Below, in pieces: positions 24,136 to 31,798 of a stretch of DNA of 52,267 bases (position 1 is its first letter; each line of letters begins with the position of its first letter). The stretch is from an uncultured Tenacibaculum sp. (lineage in GTDB: Bacteria; Bacteroidota; Bacteroidia; Flavobacteriales; Flavobacteriaceae). The stretch is from the NCBI GenBank assembly GCA_947501615.1, contig CANMWK010000023.1:1-52267 (forward strand), given 5' to 3'. A program made the position numbers and the translations under genes. Below the pieces are notes generated by a model. That model was not told the DNA's origin and did not search any database. It saw nothing but the letters and a program-made list of their open reading frames with translations.

Positions 24136-24516
24136 TTATTCCATTCCTGTTATTAACTCTTTCCGTATAAAACTTAGAGATTCAGCATAATAATCATTTC
24201 CGTCCCAGTCTCCAATTTCTATTTGAGTTAGTTCATTATGCAAACAAATAACAGGTGTCATGGGTTCTAATTGTATTCCAAAAGATTTTTTTTCGTCATC
24301 ATATATTGCGTAACTATTTTCAATTTCAGCTTCACCCCAACTAGTTTTTTCAATCAGTTTAGTTGCTTTATAGAATTTTAAATTATCAAATATTTTAGGT
24401 TCATTCACTCTTAAGATGTCATATAAATCTTTACCAAATTCAACATATCTGGCTTTAACTTCTTCAAAAGTCTCCTCGGTATATTCTTGAGAATTATTTA
24501 GTAAAGGATGGGGCAT
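24136..24516 (-). CDS. Hypothetical protein (126 aa)
   Basis: The frame is open to 24591, but the ATG at 24514-24516 (MPHPLLNNSQEYTEETFEEVKARYVEF) is used because the longer form reads through the short attC at 24544. No family is recognised. Acidic alpha/beta protein; C-terminal LEPMTPVICLHNELTQIEIGDWDGNDYYAESLSFIRKELI resembles the tail of SMI1/SUKH-like immunity proteins, without enough signal to assign it. Sole gene of its cassette (ends GTTGTGTGTA/TTACACACAAC). Confidence 0.68.
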   Translation of the reverse strand: MPHPLLNNSQEYTEETFEEVKARYVEFGKDLYDILRVNEPKIFDNLKFYKATKLIEKTSWGEAEIENSYAIYDDEKKSFGIQLEPMTPVICLHNELTQIEIGDWDGNDYYAESLSFIRKELITGME

Positions 24517-24543
24517 CTCATTTTGTTTTTCAGGCTTACACAC

Positions 24544-24604
24544 AACGTTCTGTATAAGATGCCGTAGCCATCCCGTAGGGTGGCTATGCATTTTATACCT
24601 TGTT
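24544..24604 (-). other. Short attC-like site, 61 bp
   Basis: AAC 24544-24546 to GTT 24602-24604. Left arm GTATAAGATGCCGTAGCC pairs with right arm GGCTATGCATTTTATAC, leaving an extra C unpaired in the left arm. Spacers are GTTCT and CTT. Apex CCCGTAGGG. The arm ends match the outer arms of the longer classes, so it looks like a long site with its inner segment missing. Confidence 0.88.
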
Positions 24605-24618
24605 GTATGCTGGCTTTT

Positions 24619-27102
24619 CTATTGTTCAACTTTTAAATTCGGATTACCATATAAATGCATTGCACACCAAGCAGCAGGAGTAGGATATTTAGCATAAACC
24701 TTTTTATTTGCTTTAAAAAGTGCAATATCAATTGAATCTCCGTTATTAAATGAACTTAAAAATTCGGGTAGCCAAATTTCCGGAACGTTTATATGTAAAC
24801 CCCAAAATGGAGCTATTATAGCTTTATAGCCTTTTTCAATATATGTTTTTACCAAAGATGTAATGTTATTTTTAAATAGTTCTGATTTGTAAGAACCCGA
24901 ATGGCAGATTAAGAAAATTAAAACTTCTCCTTTGCCAATGACTTTGTTAAGATTTACTAGTGGTCTTTCAGATGGATATATAATTTGTTTTTCCGCAATA
25001 TCTTTTTCTCCGTGAGAACAAATAATGTTTATATCGGAAGTTATAGAGGAATCCTTTTCCAATTTTGTATTAATATCAAAACTATTTTCGGTTAAAGTAT
25101 CTTCTATTTTGGCATATAATTGGTTTAAGGTAAAATCTCCTTCTTCCTTTGGTATCCAGATAGATTTCGAATAATTTTTATTGATTGAAGTTGATTTATT
25201 TACTGATAAATACCATTCTGTAGATAGAATATTTGTAATGGGCTTACTTAAGTGCAGAAATTCACCATTTTGATTGAGAAATAAATTATGTGGAAAATCT
25301 GCTAGTTCCATATCTTTTATGAGATAAATGGAATCTGTATCATCATCAATATTTAGCCTGCTAAATAAAATTTCATTGTTTATTTTTTTTGCTTGTGCAA
25401 AATGTTCCTCTTCGTAAACATTTCGTACACCACCTTTATCTTTAACAGTATCATCGAATGAAAAACTCGAAAAATATTCTCCTTTAGTAAGGCTTTTAAA
25501 TTTTGACCAATCCCATTCGGTTAACTCAAAATATTGAAAGGACTTATTTCTGAAAGTTAATTGAAATACTTTTCCCTCGGTTATTGCTAACCAAACTGTT
25601 GATTGAAATTCATTTTTAGATATCTTACTTTCAATTTCATCTCTTTCGCTATATATCTTGTTAAATTTTTCTAATTCAGTTGTAGGAACTTTAAAAGGAG
25701 CAAATTCAAATGATTCTTTAGATTTAAAAATCAAACTAAAATCCGATTTAATCATCATAGCCAACAAAATTGCTTCTGAATCTTTTTTTGCGAAACCATC
25801 TTCAATTATTCTATTCGCAATTTTAAGTGACATATCATTATCATAAACGATATCCGATTTGTTCCTCGTCTCATTTAATTTAATTAATGATTTTTTTAAT
25901 TGCTCTTTCAAAGATGAGGAATTACCATCGATAATATTTTTATAGTCACTAATAGACTCTTTTGGTACAATTTGCTCAAAAATATTTAAATAATAACCGA
26001 GACCAGTAATACTGAAATTTGCATTTGGGAAAATCCTTCTAACATTATATAAGGTAATTAACCAAGGTAAAGATTCGTGAACTCCACCCGAGAATATATT
26101 CTCTCTTTCTTTGTTTAGATAATCTAATAATAAATCAGGTAACTTTTCTTTCTCCAATGGTATAAGACTTGTGAAGTAAGAATGGTCTATTGAACGCCTG
26201 TGATAACCAGAAAATTCTAGTGTTTTAGGTATGCTTTTATAAATTTTCACTGCGTAAGGGTATAAGCCAGTATTTCTAAAATATTTTATTGATTGCCATA
26301 TTAATTCTTGTAGATATTTATCCGAAACTCCTTGCTTATTTTTTAATGCAAGGTGCATACTTATATTAGCATAGAGTAGAGCTGCTTGAGCACTACCTTG
26401 CACTGAATAACACCTGAAAGCATTAAAAAAACCAAATTGTGGATAACCATCATTAAAACTTGAAATTATAATTTCTTCAGAAACATCTCTAGCCGCTTGA
26501 TAAAATTCAGAAGAGTTAAGTCTATCGATAAATATTCCGATTATAAAGTAAAAGAGTTCGGGATTGTTTAATCTAACGAGTAAATGCCTTAAAACAGGCA
26601 ACTGTAACATCATATTATCGCTTTGTTCCTCTTTCCAGTCTACCTCTTTCGCACTTTCCTGTATTAGACTAATTTGTAAAGAGATTATTTCTTTTATTTC
26701 TAGCTCTGTTAAGTCGTTTGGAGGGAATTCAAAATCAGAAATTCTTAACTGATTATTTATTTTAAGGCTTTTTTCTAATAACTTTAAAAATTTACTATTT
26801 GATTCATCTGTAATCTCAGCTTTAGTTACAGACTGGTCTAATTTGTAAACATTACTTTGGCTAGTCAATTTTTTAAATAAATCGAAAAAGATAAATAAAG
26901 AATAGGAAATGGACTTTCTATCGTTATCTTCTAAAGTGGATAGAATTAATGGTGAAAATTTTCGATAAGTTTCGAAATCGGTTGCTAATATTTCAAGTAT
27001 TTCAAAATAATGTATTGTAATTTCTTTTTCAAACACATTATTGTCGTTTAGATTTTCAGATGTTAATTTTGAATGAAAATCTTCAAATACTTGTTTGTTC
27101 AT
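24619..27102 (-). CDS. CHAT-domain (caspase-like) protein
   Basis: An 827-residue cytosolic protein. Most of the N-terminal 650 residues are helical, in TPR-like style (FYQAARDVSEEIIISSFNDGYPQFGFFNAF ... AALLYANISMHLALKNKQGV). The last 150 residues form a CHAT domain: catalytic His in IICSHGEKD and catalytic Cys in IFLICHSGSYK, then the typical tail IAPFWGLHINVPEIWLPEFLSSFNNGDSIDIALFKANKKV and AAWCAMHLYGNP. CHAT proteases cut target proteins in several bacterial defence and death pathways. Here it is the only gene of its cassette, so any partner or target would be encoded elsewhere or be a host protein. ATG at 27100-27102; edges GTTGTATGC/GCATACAAC. Confidence 0.88.
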   Translation of the reverse strand: MNKQVFEDFHSKLTSENLNDNNVFEKEITIHYFEILEILATDFETYRKFSPLILSTLEDNDRKSISYSLFIFFDLFKKLTSQSNVYKLDQSVTKAEITDESNSKFLKLLEKSLKINNQLRISDFEFPPNDLTELEIKEIISLQISLIQESAKEVDWKEEQSDNMMLQLPVLRHLLVRLNNPELFYFIIGIFIDRLNSSEFYQAARDVSEEIIISSFNDGYPQFGFFNAFRCYSVQGSAQAALLYANISMHLALKNKQGVSDKYLQELIWQSIKYFRNTGLYPYAVKIYKSIPKTLEFSGYHRRSIDHSYFTSLIPLEKEKLPDLLLDYLNKERENIFSGGVHESLPWLITLYNVRRIFPNANFSITGLGYYLNIFEQIVPKESISDYKNIIDGNSSSLKEQLKKSLIKLNETRNKSDIVYDNDMSLKIANRIIEDGFAKKDSEAILLAMMIKSDFSLIFKSKESFEFAPFKVPTTELEKFNKIYSERDEIESKISKNEFQSTVWLAITEGKVFQLTFRNKSFQYFELTEWDWSKFKSLTKGEYFSSFSFDDTVKDKGGVRNVYEEEHFAQAKKINNEILFSRLNIDDDTDSIYLIKDMELADFPHNLFLNQNGEFLHLSKPITNILSTEWYLSVNKSTSINKNYSKSIWIPKEEGDFTLNQLYAKIEDTLTENSFDINTKLEKDSSITSDINIICSHGEKDIAEKQIIYPSERPLVNLNKVIGKGEVLIFLICHSGSYKSELFKNNITSLVKTYIEKGYKAIIAPFWGLHINVPEIWLPEFLSSFNNGDSIDIALFKANKKVYAKYPTPAAWCAMHLYGNPNLKVEQ

Positions 27103-27132
27103 TTTTTTGTTGGAGTTTTTCAGCTTGCATAC

Positions 27133-27256
27133 AACGTTCCAACTAAAGAGTGTTGCTTTAGTTTCGCGTAAATTTAGTAAAAATGACGGACTTTAGTTCG
27201 TCAGTGTGATTTTCCCAAGTGGGAAAATCCGCGAGCAATGCTTTTTAGTTATTGTT
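27133..27256 (-). other. attC-like site, 124 bp class (NC1 type)
   Basis: AAC 27133-27135 to GTT 27254-27256. By eye identical to the site at 6973-7096. Confidence 0.88.
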
Positions 27257-27572
27257 AAAGCGTGTTTTTTTATCGGCTCGAACCATTTAAATATGCCGCA
27301 GTAAAAAGTTTTTCAATTTTTCATTCAGATTCCGTCCTGTTTTACTGCCTTAAAAACATAGAGAAACTATATAAGATTTTCCCAATCCTTAATCAGTCAA
27401 AAAGTTTATAGATTAGCCTAAAAAAAAGCGATTTTTTCATCCGTTTTACTCCGAAAAAACTCCATTCTGCTTATTTTCTCATCGCTTTTTTTTCTTTGTA
27501 CTAGGCACTAGACTTTAAAAATTAGCCTAATTTATCCGTTGCTATTTATTAAGATTTGTTATGCGCTTTAAC
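27254..27572 (-). repeat. Geneless cassette NC1, copy 7
   Basis: 319 bp, no ORF. Its first half matches copy 1 (7094), including the rare ATCGGCTCG, then diverges in the middle (TTTTCCCAATCC), so it looks mosaic. Confidence 0.85.
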
Positions 27573-27749
27573 GGTCTAGGCTATGAGTAGTGCGGGTTTT
27601 AAAAGCTGTAACTTTTGAGTTTTGCACTGACCCGAGCGAGCCTTTTGTTTATTTGTTATTTTCTATCAACTAATATACAAATTGCGAGCGGATTAGGAGC
27701 AATGACCTTTGGGTTTTACTTTTTGCCCGCATTACGTATAGCCATTGTT
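27570..27749 (-). other. attC-like site, 187 bp class (180 bp)
   Basis: AAC 27570-27572 to GTT 27747-27749. Arms GGCTATGAGTAGTGCGGG and CCCGCATTACGTATAGCC pair. The centre differs from other long sites. Confidence 0.83.
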
Positions 27750-27760
27750 GTGCAACGTTT

Positions 27761-28699
27761 TTATCTATTCGGAATAATTAATGAAATGGATGTGTTTATA
27801 CCAATAGAGTTGCTGAGCGTGTAATGAATCAATTCGTTTTTATATTGGGAAGAATAAAAACCTATTGGAATGTTTCCACCTATTGAAAACTTTATTATAT
27901 CCTTCCATTTATAATGATATGAAATGCCTACCTGTATTTGAAATATATCTGTTGATATAAGTTCTTTTGTTTTACTATATTTTACGGAGTAAGAGTTGTA
28001 ATTAGCAAATGCCTCAAGGTAACTAGAGTTATTTAATTTCTGCCAAATCCTTAATTTTTCAGGAAAAAGCAATTCGACACCTCTTTTGTTATTTTGAATT
28101 TTTAAACTTAAAACTGGGGTTAATAGTAACCTGCTTTCTACTTGGTTTAGATACACACCAAATCCATAGGAAAACATATCGTTCTTTCGTTTTTCGATAT
28201 ACGTTGTGTTATCCCAACTTATGTTACTCCTAAGCTGGTTTTTTTAAATGTCATTTGTATAGTTGGCTGTAAAACTTATTGATCCGTTCCAATTATTTTT
28301 GAATTGTTTTTGGATGTCAGAGGTCAACGAAAGCTTTGAAAACTCAGGTATTTCATAGTATTCTTTTTGAATTGAAGATAAATTAGAGCTACTTAAAACA
28401 TTTTTTGCGTTTGTTGATTGAGAAAAATTCTGATAGCCTAATTGATAAGATAATTCTATTTTTTTCTTATCTATCTGATGACCATATTGAGTAAAAAAAT
28501 CAAATATTTTCGTGTTAGCTGACACATTATTAAGTGCTTCAAGTTTTTCGTTGTTAATAGTCGAGTTTCGACAATTCATATAACTCACTCTAATAACTTC
28601 CAATTCGTTTTGTGCTTTTAAGTAATAAGGTATAAATGTTATACCTATCCAAAATATAAAAGAATTTTTCACTTTTATAAATTTAGCTTTGAAAGGCAC
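27761..28699 (-). pseudogene. DUF6268-like outer-membrane protein, interrupted by an in-frame stop
   Basis: Two ORFs (28244-28699 and 27761-28177) are in the same frame, separated by a TAA at 28244-28246 and 22 further open codons (KNQLRSNISWDNTTYIEKRKND then MFSYGFGV). Read through, they form a protein of about 312 residues. It has a signal peptide (FIFWIGITFIPYYLKA) and alternating beta strands ending in an aromatic/charged tail (SIGINTSISLIIPNR), like Bacteroidota outer-membrane beta-barrels of the DUF6268 kind. Either a nonsense mutation has disabled it or the base is miscalled. It is the last gene of a seven-gene cassette and overlaps the FMN reductase gene by 25 bp. Confidence 0.72.
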
Positions 28700-29205
28700 T
28701 TTCGGATGCTTTTTTCAGTTTGAATAGACAGTTTACCTTCATTGTTGATGTTATTGCTGATAGATGAAATTGGTAAACTATTTGGTATAACCATAATCCC
28801 CATATGTATTAATATGGATGCAAAATGGGTTAACCCTCTTAGATTTCCTGCTCTTCCTTCTGAAACACCTATTAATAGAGCTGATTTATTATGAAAAGTT
28901 GGCTTAAAATCGACTGTTGAAACAATATCAATAAAATATTTGAGTATTCCTGAGAAGCTTCCGTTATATTCTGGAATAATAAAAACAAACTGCTTTGAGG
29001 AAATTAAATATTCTTGCCGAATGGAATTTGCATATGTATTATCTGATTGATAAGGATGGGAGTTTAATTCATTAAAGTCGATGAGACTCAAATCAAGTAA
29101 GGATATTTTTTGGTTAGTCATTTCTTGCAAGTAACTTAATGTCTGTTGAGCCACTTGAAGTGTTTTACTTTTAGGTCTGTCGGTGGAAGATATTATTGTA
29201 ATCAT
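28675..29205 (-). CDS. NAD(P)H-dependent FMN reductase family protein
   Basis: The ATG at 29203-29205 (MITIISSTDRPKSKTLQVAQ) is chosen because it gives the flavodoxin-like first strand directly. The resulting 176 residues fit the FMN_red (PF03358) family. Supporting motifs are the phosphate loop SSTDRPKSKT, VFIIPEYNGSFSGILKYFID (the conserved PEYNGS motif) and SEGRAGNLRG. Such enzymes reduce FMN, quinones, azo compounds or chromate using NAD(P)H. It overlaps the upstream hydroxylase by 4 bp (ATGA), so the genes are translationally coupled within the operon under the AraC regulator at 30733. Confidence 0.88.
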   Translation of the reverse strand: MITIISSTDRPKSKTLQVAQQTLSYLQEMTNQKISLLDLSLIDFNELNSHPYQSDNTYANSIRQEYLISSKQFVFIIPEYNGSFSGILKYFIDIVSTVDFKPTFHNKSALLIGVSEGRAGNLRGLTHFASILIHMGIMVIPNSLPISSISNNINNEGKLSIQTEKSIRKCLSKLNL

Positions 29206-30086
29206 TTTTGTTCTTTTTTGATTTTTTTGAAATACGCAGGCTTCCAAATTAAATTTCCAAAAACAATGCGAAGTTTATCCTTTAGCGTTCTACATTTTTT
29301 TACGTCTTGCCAAATATTTCTGTATTCTATAAAATTGATTTTTAACGGATTGTTTGTGTTAATAGGTCTAGTTAAACCGTATATTACTTTTTCTTCTTCT
29401 TTTTGATAAGTGCCAAATATGTGATCCCAAATCATAGTAATGCCGCCATAATTTTTATCTAAATACTTTCTGTTAGAACCGTGATGCACTCTGTGTACAG
29501 ATGGCGTATTAAAAATCCAGTCAAGCCAGCCGAGTTTGCCAATACGTTCCGTATGAATCCAAGTTTGAAATTGAGCAACAAATATTAAACCTATAATAGC
29601 TTGAAATGGACTAAAGCCAATTAGTATCATTGGGATTAGGAATATCCATTCAATCATTGGTTCTACAATACTTAGTCTAAATGAGACTGTTAAGTTGTAA
29701 TCTTCTGAAGAGTGGTGTACACTATGGTTTCCCCACAAGATACGGTGCTCGTGCTCTATTCGGTGCATCCAATAGTAGGTGAAATCAGCTGCAATTATAG
29801 CTAATATCCAAGACCACCAAGATTCAGAAATTTCTAAGGGAGTGATATAATGAAAAGGCATTAATGCTATAATTCCAATTGAACCAACAATGGTTTTTTC
29901 TAATACCTGATTGATTAGAAAAATAGAAAAATTAGCTATTGAATCTTTCCACCTTCTTTGCTTTTTGGTTAGTAAGTCAACAATAATTTCAAGAGCTATT
30001 ATCGTCATATTAAAAATGAAAAAATAGGCGATATAGTTCATTATAGGAGATTCCTCAAAAAGTGATATTAGTCTTGCGAAACTCAT
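29202..30086 (-). CDS. Sterol desaturase / fatty acid hydroxylase family protein
   Basis: A 294-residue integral membrane di-iron enzyme. The histidine clusters are HRIEH (HxxxH), HSVHHS (HxxHH) and HRVHHGS, matching the FA_hydroxylase (PF04116) pattern, with about four membrane helices around them (YIAYFFIFNMTIIALEIIVDLL; FYWMHRIE follows a hydrophobic stretch). Family members hydroxylate or desaturate fatty acids, sterols or carotenoids. It lies 4 bp downstream of the next gene and overlaps the FMN reductase, suggesting the reductase may serve as its electron source or that both remodel membrane lipids. ATG at 30084-30086. Confidence 0.9.
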   Translation of the reverse strand: MSFARLISLFEESPIMNYIAYFFIFNMTIIALEIIVDLLTKKQRRWKDSIANFSIFLINQVLEKTIVGSIGIIALMPFHYITPLEISESWWSWILAIIAADFTYYWMHRIEHEHRILWGNHSVHHSSEDYNLTVSFRLSIVEPMIEWIFLIPMILIGFSPFQAIIGLIFVAQFQTWIHTERIGKLGWLDWIFNTPSVHRVHHGSNRKYLDKNYGGITMIWDHIFGTYQKEEEKVIYGLTRPINTNNPLKINFIEYRNIWQDVKKCRTLKDKLRIVFGNLIWKPAYFKKIKKEQK

Positions 30087-30090
30087 AGTT

Positions 30091-30498
30091 TTAGTTTTTA
30101 AAATGAATGTTTAAATATTTGGCTTCGGGGTCAGAAACGTCATCAATGATTAATATCAACTCATTCTCCGATAGTTTTTCAATAAAGAATTTTAAATTAT
30201 CCTTTTCGTTCTTTTTAGATAGAATGAGTTGTTTTTTTGCTGGTTTTAACTGCCATTTACCGCCTTCAAATATGCCTTCACTAATACTTGTAAAGGTCAT
30301 ATCGGTATTTAATTTTATGTAATCGTTTTTTTCTTTTTTAGAAGGTGCTTCAGAATACCAGCCTATGGAGTATTTATCTAAATTCCATTTTTTAGATAAA
30401 TTGGTAATATTCAATTCAGTGTTAACAGTTTTGGGATTTGTAAAACCTAACAAAAAGAGGTAACTGAATACTAAAGTAATATTGAATAACTTTTTCAT
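30091..30498 (-). CDS. Secreted lipocalin-like hypothetical protein (135 aa)
   Basis: A signal peptide (MKKLFNITLVFSYLFLLGFTNP) precedes about 110 residues. The pattern (SKKWNLDKYSIGWYSEAP ... DYIKLNTDMTFTSISEGIFEGGKWQLKPAKKQLIL ... LSENELILIIDD) resembles the small lipocalin-like domain widespread in Bacteroidota, in which a W near the start and a TFTS...GxW strand pair recur. It overlaps the upstream 61-residue membrane gene by 4 bp (ATGA) and is 4 bp from the hydroxylase gene. Function unknown; ligand binding is a guess from the fold. Confidence 0.78.
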   Translation of the reverse strand: MKKLFNITLVFSYLFLLGFTNPKTVNTELNITNLSKKWNLDKYSIGWYSEAPSKKEKNDYIKLNTDMTFTSISEGIFEGGKWQLKPAKKQLILSKKNEKDNLKFFIEKLSENELILIIDDVSDPEAKYLNIHFKN

Positions 30499-30680
30499 TG
30501 TTGTGTTTTAGTTTGTGAAGGAATGAAATAGGAAAACCAAGTGAACCAAAGTAAATTGAGTAGCTCCCAAGCAGATTCTTGACCTTGGAAATAATGGAGT
30601 ACGTTGGGTAATTTATAAAAACCAATAACGCCTAAAAAACCTAAGAACCAATAGGTATTAAATTTGTAACTTTTTTTCAT
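30495..30680 (-). CDS. Small membrane protein (61 aa)
   Basis: Two hydrophobic stretches (TYWFLGFLGVIGFYKLPNVL and LLNLLWFTWFSYFI) separated by a short polar loop (HYFQGQESAWE); the tail is polar (PSQTKTQQ). No family assigned. It overlaps the next gene by 4 bp (ATGA) and lies about 50 bp after the AraC gene, so it is the first structural gene of the operon. Two other frames across this stretch are open but lack this coupling. Confidence 0.72.
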   Translation of the reverse strand: MKKSYKFNTYWFLGFLGVIGFYKLPNVLHYFQGQESAWELLNLLWFTWFSYFIPSQTKTQQ

Positions 30681-30732
30681 AATGCAAAGCTACAAGCTGT
30701 TATAGGCTGGCTGTTTGTCCGTTTTGGACAAT

Positions 30733-31614
30733 TTATTGAATTGGAATGTAGATTTCTGTTATTAAATCTTTTTTAGATACTTTTTCGTGGTGGTTTATAT
30801 AAAATTCTAAGGTGGGTTTGTCTTCAAATTCCAATTTCACATCAGTCATCCAAGCACTGTATATGTGATTATAGGTATCCACCAAATTTTCATTAGCTCC
30901 TTTATGAATAAACTTTGCATACTTCTGAGCAGAATGTTTTTTTATATTAAATAATCCTTCTAAGGCAAAATTTATTGGCTCATTAAGTATTAGAGCAACA
31001 TTCGTACGGCACTTAAAATCATCTGTTATTTCGTTATCATCTAAGGTTTCTGAGAAAAATATGCTGTCATTAGTAGGTAGTTTGTTTTGGTGTGTATATT
31101 CAAAAAAAGTATTCCAAGTTTGCTCAATAGCTTCTATATTTTGTGTGTTGCCTTTATGTTCTAGGTAAATAAAGTCAAATTCAGGAAGTGTTTCTGTTGT
31201 AAAATTAATTGACTCTTTTGGGTTATTATTAAAGAATTGTTGATTAACCTTCAGTAGTGTTTCACTAGATTGTCTAAAAGTAGTTGGCGAACAGTCAAAT
31301 CTTTTTTTAAACGCTTTACTAAAAGAAGCAATATCACTAAAACCAACATCTAAGGCAATGTCAAAAATTTGCTCATTGGAGTATTTTAGATATTCAGCAG
31401 CTTTATCTAGTCGAATTCTTTTTATATGCTTTCCAATAGTTTCGTGATGTAAAGACTGAAAAATTCGATTTATATTTCGATAAGAGTAATGACTTACTTC
31501 TTCAATTTTTTCGATATTAATTTCTTGCTTGAAATTTTCATCAATAAACCGAATTAGGTTCTTGTATCGTTCTATTTGTGTAAGATTATTCAAGTGTATT
31601 TTAATGTTGCACAA
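30733..31614 (-). CDS. AraC-family regulator with GyrI-like effector domain
   Basis: The N-terminal AraC-type double helix-turn-helix (IRFIDENFKQEINIEKIEEVSHYSYRNINRIFQ ... IFDIALDVGFSDIASFSKAFKKRFDCSPTTFRQ, about 20-120) is followed by a GyrI-like/effector-binding domain (FDFIYLEHKGNTQNIEAIEQTW ... EFYINHHEKVSKKDLITEIYIPI). This is the Rob/SoxS-like architecture that senses small hydrophobic ligands. No ATG exists upstream of the HTH; the start may be TTG at 31612-31614, inside the cassette-edge core GCACAAC, or the TTG seven codons on. First gene of the seven-gene cassette; it probably controls the lipid/redox genes behind it. Confidence 0.88.
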   Translation of the reverse strand: MCNIKIHLNNLTQIERYKNLIRFIDENFKQEINIEKIEEVSHYSYRNINRIFQSLHHETIGKHIKRIRLDKAAEYLKYSNEQIFDIALDVGFSDIASFSKAFKKRFDCSPTTFRQSSETLLKVNQQFFNNNPKESINFTTETLPEFDFIYLEHKGNTQNIEAIEQTWNTFFEYTHQNKLPTNDSIFFSETLDDNEITDDFKCRTNVALILNEPINFALEGLFNIKKHSAQKYAKFIHKGANENLVDTYNHIYSAWMTDVKLEFEDKPTLEFYINHHEKVSKKDLITEIYIPIQ

Positions 31615-31798
31615 CGGTGAGTATAAGAAACGTAGGGCAGAGTGTAAGCTCTAAGTCCAGGTTTATAACTAAGCTAAATATAATGTTTTGTGTTTATCTT
31701 CAATATTGAAACACCAAATTTTATATTTGGCGGCATAGCGGATTAGCCCAAACCTTTTGAATAATCACCATACAGCCCTATGTTTTTTATACAGTGTT
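31613..31798 (-). other. attC-like site, 187 bp class
   Basis: AAC 31613-31615 to GTT 31796-31798. Arms GTATAAGAAACGTAGGGC and GCCCTATGTTTTTTATAC pair. Closely similar to the site at 14691. Confidence 0.88.
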
